From: Streptomyces sp. NBC_00659
Lineage (GTDB): Bacteria > Actinomycetota > Actinomycetes > Streptomycetales > Streptomycetaceae
NCBI RefSeq assembly: GCF_036226925.1
Contig: NZ_CP109031.1
Span: 62,001 to 126,000 of the forward strand
Direction of reading: 5' to 3'
Length of the DNA: 64,000 nt
Below are positions 7,331 to 17,202 of the stretch, in pieces (position 1 is the stretch's first letter; every line of letters begins with the position of its first letter). Position numbers and translations under genes: made by a program. The notes under the pieces were generated by a model. The model worked only from the letters and a program-made list of their open reading frames with translations. It was not told the origin of the DNA and did not search any database.

Positions 7331-9044
7331 AGACGAAGCCCGGGCCGTCGGGCAGCTGGAAGCGGGCCGGCGAGGTGCCGGTGTGCGAGGAGCCCTCCGC
7401 GGCGGTGTCCGGCTCCCGGCCGGCGCGCAGTGTCTCCACGGCGGCGGCCATCCGGGAGACGGTCGACCACTCGTAGATCTGGCGCAGCGACACCTCGACG
7501 CCGAAGACGCGCTTGATGCGCAGGGCGAGCCGGGTGGCGAGCAGGGAGTTGCCGCCGACCTCGAAGAAGCTGACGTCGTGGGGCAGCTGCTCGTTCCTGA
7601 GCACCTTGGCCCAGACGCCCGCGACCTCCCGCTCCACGCTGCTCGGCGCGTTGCCGGACGCGGTGTCGCCCGAGACGGTGGTGACGGCGTCGGCCACGAG
7701 GTCCAGCTCGTCGGCCGGGAAGCCGGCCCGGTCGATGCCGGCGCCGGCCAGCCACAGCCGCCCGAGCGCCTTGAGGGCGACGGCGGAGTCGGACCGGCGC
7801 TCCAGTGGATGACGCATGGAGGCGACGACGGTGCCGGCCTCGGGGCCGCGGATCACGGTGGCCATGCTGCTGAGGGTCTGGCCGGGGCCGGTCTCCAGCA
7901 GCAGCGGAACGGCCGCGAGGTGGCGCAGGCCCTCGGCGAAGCGCACGGGGCTGACCAGGTGGAGGGCCCAGTAGGCGGGGTCGGTGGCCTGTGCGTCGGT
8001 GATGGGCTCGCCGGTGACGTTGGAGATGTAGGGGATGCTCGGCGGGTTGAGGGTGAGGGTCCGCGCGAGGTCGGTCACCTGGCCGGCGATGGGCTCCATC
8101 ATCGAGGAGTGGAAGGCGTGGGTGGACTGCACCCGGCGGCAGACGGTGCCGCGTTCGCGCAGGGTGCGCTCCAGCTCCTCGATCGCGGCGACGGGGCCGG
8201 CCGCGACGCAGAACTCCGGTCCGTTGACGGCGGACAGCGACACGTCGTCCCCGAGCAGGGCGCCGGCCTCCTGTTCGGGAAGCATGACGGCGAGCAGGGC
8301 GCCCTCGGGCAGGCTGTCGATGAGTGCGGCCCGGCGGGCGACGAGGGTCAGGGCGTCCGGGAGGGCGAGCACACCGGCGAGGGTGGCGGCGACGTACTCG
8401 CCGAGGCTGTAGCCGATCATGACGGAGGGGCGGGCGCCCCAGGACTCCCAGAGCCGGGCCAGCGCGTACTCGATGACGAACAGTGCGGGCTGGGCGAGCC
8501 GGGTGGCGTTCAGCCGGCGCTCGTTCTCGCTGCGCGGGCCGTCCCCGCGGCCGAGCATGCGGCGCAGGTCGACGGCCGGGGCGGCCGTGACGGTGGCGCC
8601 CGGTTCCGGGTCGGGGAAGACGATCTCGCGGATGTCCAGGCCGAGTTCGGGCGTGAGCGTCTTGGCGCACTCGTCGACGGCGGCGCGGAAGACGGGGAAG
8701 TCGCGGTACAGGTCGCGGCCCATGTCCCCGTAGTGGTCACCGAGTCCGGGGAACATGAAGGCGACGGGAGCGGCGTGCCCGGCCTCCCGGACGCCGAGGT
8801 CCGTGGCGACGCCCTCGCCGGTGAGCACGGCGCCGCGGTGACCGCCCTCGCTGCCGACGGTACGGATGCGCACCGGGACGTCCTCCAGGACCGGGAACTG
8901 GGCGAAACGGGCCTTGAGTCCGGCGAGTCCGGTATGGAGAGTCGTGCCGTCGGCCCCGCTGAGCAGGGCCAGATGCCACAGGACCGGCTCGGACGGCGCA
9001 AGTGCCGCCTCGTCGTTCGTCTCAGCGGTGGTCTTGGGGCTCAT
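7305..9044 (-). CDS. Acyltransferase-carrier protein didomain (AT-PCP/ACP)
   Basis: A 579-residue protein. Residues 1-90 look like a PKS linker, and about 90-400 form an acyltransferase with the nucleophile in GYSLGEYVA and the specificity motif HAFH, typical of malonyl-type selection. After a linker, about 470-545 is a carrier domain with the attachment site GGNSLL, which is PCP-like. It would load an acyl unit onto its own or another carrier. The start has AAGGAGAGG upstream. It is followed by a remnant FkbK and an FkbJ-like ACP, so it may come from a hydroxymalonyl-unit pathway. The C-terminal 20 residues may be altered by the deletion there. Confidence 0.8.
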   Translation of the reverse strand: MSPKTTAETNDEAALAPSEPVLWHLALLSGADGTTLHTGLAGLKARFAQFPVLEDVPVRIRTVGSEGGHRGAVLTGEGVATDLGVREAGHAAPVAFMFPGLGDHYGDMGRDLYRDFPVFRAAVDECAKTLTPELGLDIREIVFPDPEPGATVTAAPAVDLRRMLGRGDGPRSENERRLNATRLAQPALFVIEYALARLWESWGARPSVMIGYSLGEYVAATLAGVLALPDALTLVARRAALIDSLPEGALLAVMLPEQEAGALLGDDVSLSAVNGPEFCVAAGPVAAIEELERTLRERGTVCRRVQSTHAFHSSMMEPIAGQVTDLARTLTLNPPSIPYISNVTGEPITDAQATDPAYWALHLVSPVRFAEGLRHLAAVPLLLETGPGQTLSSMATVIRGPEAGTVVASMRHPLERRSDSAVALKALGRLWLAGAGIDRAGFPADELDLVADAVTTVSGDTASGNAPSSVEREVAGVWAKVLRNEQLPHDVSFFEVGGNSLLATRLALRIKRVFGVEVSLRQIYEWSTVSRMAAAVETLRAGREPDTAAEGSSHTGTSPARFQLPDGPGFVSHRVLMRC

Positions 9045-9133
9045 GCCTCTCCTTGAGGTGTCGGCCGTCCGGAAAGGGTCGAGCGCTCACTGCTGCCCCG
9101 TGCCCCTTCGAGGTGTCCGTCGTCAGCCAACTG

Positions 9134-9150
9134 TCGAGGCGCTGCCTCGA
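9134..9150. promoter_or_regulatory. Palindrome TCGAGGC-N3-GCCTCGA upstream of the AT gene
   Basis: A perfect 7-bp inverted repeat with a 3-nt spacer, 90-106 bp upstream of the AT-carrier start. Further TCGA-containing heptamers lie at 9079 and 9108. It is placed like an operator, but the spacing does not follow the 11-bp rule seen at other promoters here. Confidence 0.35.
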
Positions 9151-9210
9151 GCGGGGCCGGAGCTGCGGTCGACACACGCCGCCGCGGATCACGCCGGACC
9201 CGCGACGAAA

Positions 9211-9251
9211 CGGCGCCGGTCCCGGACCGTGAGGGTCCGGGACCGGCGCCG
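9211..9251 (-). terminator. Hairpin terminator downstream of the LAL regulator
   Basis: A perfect 18-bp stem (starting CGGCGCCGGTCCCGGACC) with a 5-nt loop, 14 bp past the stop of the LAL gene. Confidence 0.65.
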
Positions 9252-9265
9252 TTCGGTGCGGGTTG

Positions 9266-12046
9266 TCAGGCGGACTCGCGCATCGCGCTGTGCAGCCCGT
9301 ACGGCAGTTCCTTGCGGTGCTTCACATTGAGCTTGCGGTACACCTGCGTGAGGTGCTGTTCCACCGTGCTGACGGTGATGAAGAGCCGTCCGGCGATCTT
9401 CCGGTTGGTCATGCCCTGGGCCGCGAGTGCCGCCACGCGCAGTTCCGCGTCGCTCAGTTGGGCGAGATCGCTCGCCGCGGCAGCGGAGTCGGCGGAGCAC
9501 AGGCCGTCCTTGCCGGCCTGGAGTTCCTCGGTCAGTGATCCGGCCTTGCACTCCATGGCCGACCGGTACGCCCGGCGCGCGATCATCCGGGCGCGGCTGC
9601 GGTGGCCGTCGTGGTGGAGCGCGTGGCCGAGGTCGGCGAGCGCGCGGGCGAGTTCCAGATGGTCGCCGCAGGCCTCGAGCATGTCCACGGCCTCGGTGAG
9701 CAGGGCGGCGCGCCGGTGCGGTTCGCCGGTCGCGGCGAGGACCCGCAGCGTCGTGGCACGGGTGCGGGAGGGGCCGGGGCTCAGCCGCTGCAGCTGTTCG
9801 TCGATGAGGCGGCGGGCCTGGTCGCGGTCGTCGAGGTGCAGCCATGCCTGGGCCGCGGCCGTGCGCCAGGGCACCAGGCCGGGCAGGTCCATCTCCCAGG
9901 CGCGCATGAGCTCGCCGCAGGAGGCGAAGTCGGCGAGTGCGGCGTAGTGGCCGCCGGTCGCCAGGTGGTGGCAGCCCCGGGCGTGGAGGTACTGCAGGCC
10001 GTAGCGGGTCTGGAACATCGCCTCCGGCACCGGCTGGGCAAGCAGGGCGGCGGCCTTGTCGTAGCGGCCCATGCCGGTGGCCGCGAGCACGGCCGTACCG
10101 AGGGGAAGGCCGAGTCCGACGCCCCAGGCCGCCGGCGGCAGCTGTGCCAGCGCCGTCTCGGCGGCCCCCAGGGCCGCGGGCAGGGCGCCCCGGCGCAGCG
10201 CGGCCTCCGCCTGTACGGCGTGGATGCGGGCCTGCCACGACGGGCTGCCCCGCAGGGCGTCCTCGCCGAGCAGCCGGGCGAACCAGGGTTCCGCGACGTC
10301 CAGCCGGTCGGCGTAGACGAGGGCGAGCAGGGCCGAGGTGACGGGCTCGGCCGTCTCCGGACCCTTGTCGCCGAGCTGGATGCGGCGCAGGGCCTGTTCG
10401 GCGTGGACCACGGTGGAGGGGTCGGCTCCGCGCCGCAGGACGGTGTCGAGGACGGCCACGCCCTGGAGCCGCGGTTCCACCACGACATGGGCGGAGGCGG
10501 GGTCCTGGCCGGCCGGGGGCGGGGCGGTGCGGCTGCCGTGGGTGAGCAGCTCCGGGCTGCTCGCGGAGATCGCCCGCCGCAGGACACCGAGTTCGCCGGC
10601 GGTGCGCCGGTCCGGGCCGCCCGGGATGTCGCCCAGCCGTTCCAGAGCGTCGACGGCTTCGTCGAACCTGCCGTACCAGAGCAGGTGCCAGACCAGGGCG
10701 ATGGTGTCTGCGCCGCAGAGGTGGCCGGCGCGGGCGGCGTCGATGAGGCGGGGCAGATGGCGCACCACGCCGGCCGGACGCACATGCCAGGCGAGCCCGG
10801 CGATCCTGGTCCTGATCCCGGCGCGCCGGGCGGTGTCCCGGCACAGTTCGTGGGCGAACTCCAGGTATCTGAGCGCCAGGTCGAAGCGCTGCCCGGCACG
10901 TGCCTCGTCGGCGGCCTCCTCCAGGACGCCCACCGCCCACCGGGCGTCGCCTCCGCCGCCGGCGAGCAGATGGCGGGCGACCGTCGAGGCCGGGGCTCCT
11001 TCCTCGTACAGCAGGTGGGCGAGGGAGCGGTTGAGGGCGGTGGCCTCGTCCGGGGACAGGTCCTCGCGGACCGCCCGGCGGACGGCGGGGTTGCGGAAGC
11101 GGCCCTCGTGCATGAGTCCGGCGCCCTGCAGTGCCTGGATCACGCGCGGCACCATGTCGCCGGCCAGGCCGACCGCCCCGCTCAGCACCGTGACCGGGGC
11201 GTCCTCGCCGGCGACGGCGAAAGCCTGCGCCATCTGCAGCACCGCGAGTTCGCCGCGGCGCAGCAGGCCCGAGACGGCCTGGCGGAACCTGTCGCCGGGG
11301 CAGACCTGGAGCGGTGTGTCCTTCGCCGCGGCCCGCGCCTCCGCGTAGTCCTGGACCAGCGCGCGCACCAGCAGGGGGTTGCCGCCGGACGCCTCGTGGA
11401 CCTCCGCCGCCAAGGCGTCCGCCTCCTGCCGTCCGACGAGTCCCACGAGGGACGCGGCGACCGCGTCCGGGGGCAGGGGGGCCAGGCGCAGTTGCCGGCA
11501 GTGCGGGAGCCGCAGCAGTTCGGCGTGGAACTCGGCGGCCGCGGACGCGGCGGGGGTCGCGCGGGCGGACTCGCCGACCACGACGACCACGCGGGACTCC
11601 CGGATCCTGCGGGCGAGGAAGAGCAGGAAGCGCAGGGAGGTGTCGTCGGCGTACCGTGCCTCGTCGACGAAGACCATCACCGCAGCGCGCTCGCCCAGGG
11701 CCAGGACCGCCTCGTGCAGGCGGTGCAGGACCTCGAACTCCACGTCGGCCGCGCCGGTGGCGCCGGCCAGCCGGGCGCCTTCCTCGCGGATCAGGGTCTG
11801 CGGATCGTCCACGGCGCCGGCGAGTTCGGCGCTCTGGAAGAGCTGGCCGGCCACACCCAGCGGGATGCCCGTCTCCGCCGGGGAGGCGATGGCGTCGAGC
11901 AGGACGGCGCCGGCCTCGTCGGCGCCGTGCACACATGCCTTCATCAGTGAGGGGTCCCCGCAGCCCGGGGGTCCGCCCACGACCACGACGGAGCCTTGTC
12001 CTTCCTTGGCGCGCTCAAGGGCCTGCCTGAGCGTGTTCGTCTCCAC
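9266..12046 (-). CDS. LuxR-family LAL transcriptional regulator with degenerate Walker A
   Basis: A roughly 926-residue large ATP-binding LuxR regulator: N-terminal AAA-type domain, long TPR-like middle, and a C-terminal helix-turn-helix (QLSDAELRVAALAAQGMTNRKIAGRL, then VSTVEQHLTQVYRKL). The Walker A loop reads GGPPGCGDPSL, so the essential Lys-Ser/Thr is Asp-Pro, and Walker B reads VMVFVDEARYAD. ATP hydrolysis is therefore doubtful while DNA binding looks intact. The GTG start at 12046 is chosen because a purine-rich CGGAAAA lies ahead; a TTG 33 bp upstream is possible. It likely regulates the cluster. Confidence 0.82.
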   Translation of the reverse strand: METNTLRQALERAKEGQGSVVVVGGPPGCGDPSLMKACVHGADEAGAVLLDAIASPAETGIPLGVAGQLFQSAELAGAVDDPQTLIREEGARLAGATGAADVEFEVLHRLHEAVLALGERAAVMVFVDEARYADDTSLRFLLFLARRIRESRVVVVVGESARATPAASAAAEFHAELLRLPHCRQLRLAPLPPDAVAASLVGLVGRQEADALAAEVHEASGGNPLLVRALVQDYAEARAAAKDTPLQVCPGDRFRQAVSGLLRRGELAVLQMAQAFAVAGEDAPVTVLSGAVGLAGDMVPRVIQALQGAGLMHEGRFRNPAVRRAVREDLSPDEATALNRSLAHLLYEEGAPASTVARHLLAGGGGDARWAVGVLEEAADEARAGQRFDLALRYLEFAHELCRDTARRAGIRTRIAGLAWHVRPAGVVRHLPRLIDAARAGHLCGADTIALVWHLLWYGRFDEAVDALERLGDIPGGPDRRTAGELGVLRRAISASSPELLTHGSRTAPPPAGQDPASAHVVVEPRLQGVAVLDTVLRRGADPSTVVHAEQALRRIQLGDKGPETAEPVTSALLALVYADRLDVAEPWFARLLGEDALRGSPSWQARIHAVQAEAALRRGALPAALGAAETALAQLPPAAWGVGLGLPLGTAVLAATGMGRYDKAAALLAQPVPEAMFQTRYGLQYLHARGCHHLATGGHYAALADFASCGELMRAWEMDLPGLVPWRTAAAQAWLHLDDRDQARRLIDEQLQRLSPGPSRTRATTLRVLAATGEPHRRAALLTEAVDMLEACGDHLELARALADLGHALHHDGHRSRARMIARRAYRSAMECKAGSLTEELQAGKDGLCSADSAAAASDLAQLSDAELRVAALAAQGMTNRKIAGRLFITVSTVEQHLTQVYRKLNVKHRKELPYGLHSAMRESA

Positions 12047-12231
12047 AGCGTTTTCCGAATAGCCGAGCAAGATCGCCCCCGTAAGAAAAAGCCGACCCCG
12101 GGAACCGGTGCCACAGCGCACCGGTGATGATGTGTGAGAAGGGCGCGGATGCGTTGGCACCGTAGTCGGGGGGGCGCAAGGGCGGCGCAAGGGAGCAAGG
12201 GCGCTTCGGTGGGGGCGCAGCTTTGGGCCGG

Positions 12232-13119
12232 TCAGGTGGCGACGAGTTCCGGGCGGAGCCGCTCGCACAGGGGAACCGCGCCGCAGTCCGCCGCGAGGTG
12301 CCAGGCGCGGCGCAGGAACACCCCGGCCGCGGAGTCGTCGCCCAGGTCGCTCAAGGCGTCCGAGAGGTCGGCCAGGACTTGGGCCTGCGCCGGACGGTCA
12401 CCGGCGGTGCGCAGTTCGGCGGCGGCCAGGCAGAGCGTGGCGGGCCGCAGGGCGGGTTCCTGGGTGGCGGCGCGCAGCCGCAGCGCGAGGCCGCGGTGCC
12501 GTGGTCCCGGCTCTGCGGCCGCGGTGAGCTGTGCGTCGATCAGCTTCGTGGCCCGGTCGTACCGGCCGAGGTGCACCAGCGCCTCCGCCGCGTCGGTGCG
12601 CCAGGGCAACTGCGCGAAGAGGCCGCTGTCCTGACGCTCCGCCAGCTCTCCGACGCGCAGGAAGTCGGCGAGGGCTTCTTCCGGGCACCGTACGGCCAGA
12701 AGACGGCGGCCCCGGGCTCTGAGGTACGGCAGGACGTCCTCGGTGAGCGGGAGCGGTCCGGGCGCGGCACGGCGCAACTGCTCGTCCGCCTCGTCGGTCC
12801 GGCCCAGTTCCGTCAGCGCCTGGGCCAGCACCGCCACGGGCCACAGTCTCAGGGGGGTGTCGGAGCCGGCGGCCCGTACGGCGGTCGCGGCCTCCCGTTC
12901 GGCCGCGGCGAGTCCGCCCAGGCACAGCAGGGCCTCGGCGCGCAGCGCACCGAACGCGGTCTGCCAGCGGCGTGCCCCGGAACGGGCGGCCCGGTCCCGC
13001 AGGGCCGCACAGCGGTCGGCCGCCCGGTCCGGGTGCCCGGCGTGCAGGAGCCCGCGCACGGCTCGTATCCGGAGTTCCAACGGATCCGGGCGCGGTGGAC
13101 GGGGCGCGTGGCTGGCCAT
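12232..13119 (-). pseudogene. LAL-type regulator fragment (TPR region only)
   Basis: A 295-residue open frame made only of Ala/Leu/Arg-rich helical repeats like the central region of LAL regulators, for example RWQTAFGALRAEALLCLGG and QLPWRTDAAEALVHLGRYDRA, closely echoing segments of the neighbouring LAL (PWRTAAAQAWLHLDDRDQA). Both the ATPase domain and the C-terminal LuxR helix-turn-helix are missing. It is probably a truncated paralogue left after a partial duplication; a short adaptor protein with its own function cannot be ruled out. Confidence 0.5.
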
Positions 13120-13285
13120 GCCCGTCAGTGAACCGGACCGCGTCCGCACCGGCCAGGGCCCTCCAGCTCGCCTCCGGCCGTTCTGTAGCGGCTGTGGACG
13201 GCGACGGGCGTCTTCGAGTGAGGCCGAACCGGTTCTGCGGCGGTCCTCGGGAGACGTGTGCGGCGATCGTCGTCCGCCCGTCCCG

Positions 13286-13500
13286 ATGATCCGGCTCGGC
13301 GACCCGATCGTGAACATCGCGCCGCCCGGTCTGCGCGAGGGACTGGGGCTGTCCGCCGTGGGCGCGTCATGGATGATCAACGCCTGTCCGCTCGTGTTCG
13401 GCGGGCTGCTGCCGCTCGGCGGCCGGGCCGGGGACGGGGACGCCCTGGGCCGCCGCAGGGTGTTCACGGCGGGCGTCGCGCTGTTCACGGCGGACCGGAA
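13286..13500 (+). pseudogene. MFS drug transporter, N-terminal remnant
   Basis: About 70 residues match the start of EmrB/QacA transporters: DPIVNIAPPGLREGLGLS (TM1 end), ASWMINACPLVFGGLLPLGGRAGD (TM2 with the start of motif A) and GRRRVFTAGVALFTA. The frame then degenerates and no later TM segments follow. It lies on the plus strand, opposite to the C-terminal MFS remnant at 5860-6100. Confidence 0.6.
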
Positions 13501-13553
13501 CGAACGGATCCGGACATCGGCGGCTCACGCGGGCCCATATTCCCGTCCGTTTC

Positions 13554-13593
13554 TCCAGACGGCCTCCAGGCGCCGTCTTCCCTTTTTCCAGAC
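13554..13593 (+). promoter_or_regulatory. Candidate SARP operator upstream of SARP 1
   Basis: TCCAG-type heptamers begin at 13554, 13565 and 13587, exactly 11 and 22 bp apart, 205-238 bp upstream of the SARP 1 start. The following 200 bp are unusually AT-rich (around 13620-13700), fitting a promoter region. Confidence 0.4.
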
Positions 13594-13791
13594 CGGCACG
13601 GCGTGCACGACACGGTCACGACGTGGCCTAATTACCAAGTCTTTAAATATCAATCGAGGTTGGACGGCAAGTCGGAAGGCACGGTTCCGTCAATTATCAC
13701 GGGTATGCGCACGACGGCGGTTGAATGCGAACACCGGCCACCGGTACGGTCATTTTCACTGGAATGAGGAGACGGACAACGGGAGACAGCC

Positions 13792-14652
13792 TTGCTGATC
13801 AGACTCGTTGGCCTCGTCACGATCGAGCACGACGGCGCGCCGCCGCTGCACGTGTCGAGCACGCAGGCCCAGATCGCCTTTTCCCGGCTGATCCTGGAGC
13901 GCGCCTCGGGCACCAGCCGCGACCAGCTCGCGGCCACCATCTGGCCGGACGGGCTGCCCGACACCTGGGCATCGGCCCTGCGCAGCGTCGTCAGCAAGGT
14001 GCGGGGCTATCTCACCGGACCGGTCGCGCGGCCCGGCGAGACCCCGCTGATCGCGCAGAGCGGCCGGTACGCGCTGCGGCTGCCCGAGGACGTCGCCGTG
14101 GATCTGGAGGCGTCCGAGATGGCGGTCACCGAGGCGAGGTCCGCGTTCGCCGAGGGCGCGCACGCCGTGGCGCACGGACTCGCCGCCGCCGCCGTGTCCA
14201 ATCTGCGGGGCTCGTTCCTGCCCGGGCACGACAGCGCGTGGGCCGTCGGAGTGGGCGAGTGGGTGGACGAACTGCGCCTGAGCGCACTGGAGCTGGCGAG
14301 CCTGTCGGCCTCGGTGCTGGGCGACGGCCACCAGGCGGCGCGATACGCCGACGAGGCGGTACGGCAGGCGCCGCTGCGCGAGAGCGCGCACCGCTGCCGG
14401 ATGACGGCGTACGTCGGCGCGGGCAACCGGGCGGAGGCGCTGCGCGCCTATCACCGGCTGCGCGAGGTGCTCGCCGACGAGCTCGGCGTCGACCCGGCGG
14501 CCGAGTCCCAGGCGGCGTACCTGGAGCTGCTGCGCACCCCTGAGCCGCCTCGGCCGCGGCGCGGCTCCGGCTCCATCCGGCAGGCACCCGCGAACGCCCT
14601 CGACCCCCTGCTGATGGGAGCCTTCGAGCCCCTCAGCCCGCCGGCTCAGTGA
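13792..14652 (+). CDS. SARP-family pathway-specific activator 1
   Basis: A 286-residue protein. Residues 1-90 form a winged helix of OmpR type (IRLVGLVTIEH, then TSRDQLAATIWPDGLP and ALRSVVSKVRGYL). Residues 95-250 form the bacterial transcriptional activation domain (ESAHRCRMTAYVGAGNRAEALRAYHRLREVLADELGVDP). The start is TTG with GGGAGA upstream. SARPs bind direct heptamer repeats and switch on type II PKS and other antibiotic genes. This is one of three SARPs in the window and is isolated between regulator ruins and the SAM-regeneration operon. Confidence 0.85.
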   Translation: MLIRLVGLVTIEHDGAPPLHVSSTQAQIAFSRLILERASGTSRDQLAATIWPDGLPDTWASALRSVVSKVRGYLTGPVARPGETPLIAQSGRYALRLPEDVAVDLEASEMAVTEARSAFAEGAHAVAHGLAAAAVSNLRGSFLPGHDSAWAVGVGEWVDELRLSALELASLSASVLGDGHQAARYADEAVRQAPLRESAHRCRMTAYVGAGNRAEALRAYHRLREVLADELGVDPAAESQAAYLELLRTPEPPRPRRGSGSIRQAPANALDPLLMGAFEPLSPPAQ

Positions 14653-14957
14653 CGCCCGCTCTCCGACCCGCCCGCGCCGCCACGCCCCGCTCCCCGAATT
14701 CCGCCCCACGGCCCCCGAATTCCGCCCCACGGCCCCTGGAGCGGAATTCGAGTCGTTCTCCAGCCCCTCAAGCGAATCTCCAATGAATTGCTGCCGTTTC
14801 TGAGGAGATTCGCGCGGAAGGCGGCGAGGACCCACTCTGCGCGGCGCCGGCAAGCACGCCCTTCACCCACCACTTCTTGAAATCCTCGCCGCATTCCGGG
14901 AATCACTCGCCGGACGGGACCGTCGTCCCGCCCTGTTCCTCGACGTTCTCCGGGCCC
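14653..14957. other. Intergenic region between convergent SARP 1 and ahcY with repeats
   Basis: About 305 bp without a gene. Two 21-bp direct repeats containing GAATTCCGCCCCACGG lie at about 14694-14735, and an inverted copy GCGGAATTC at 14741-14749 pairs with GAATTCCGC at 14717. A separate 10-bp inverted repeat (GCGAATCTCC and its complement) lies at 14772-14781 and 14804-14813. These may be terminators for the two converging genes or regulator sites. Confidence 0.5.
14694..14749. repeat. 21-bp tandem direct repeat with inverted half-copy
   Basis: CCGAATTCCGCCCCACGGCC occurs twice at a 21-bp period, followed by the inverted GCGGAATTC. The second repeat and the inverted copy can form a 9-bp stem with a 15-nt loop. 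Confidence 0.6.
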
Positions 14958-17198
<2,241 letters not shown>

Positions 17199-17202
<4 letters not shown>

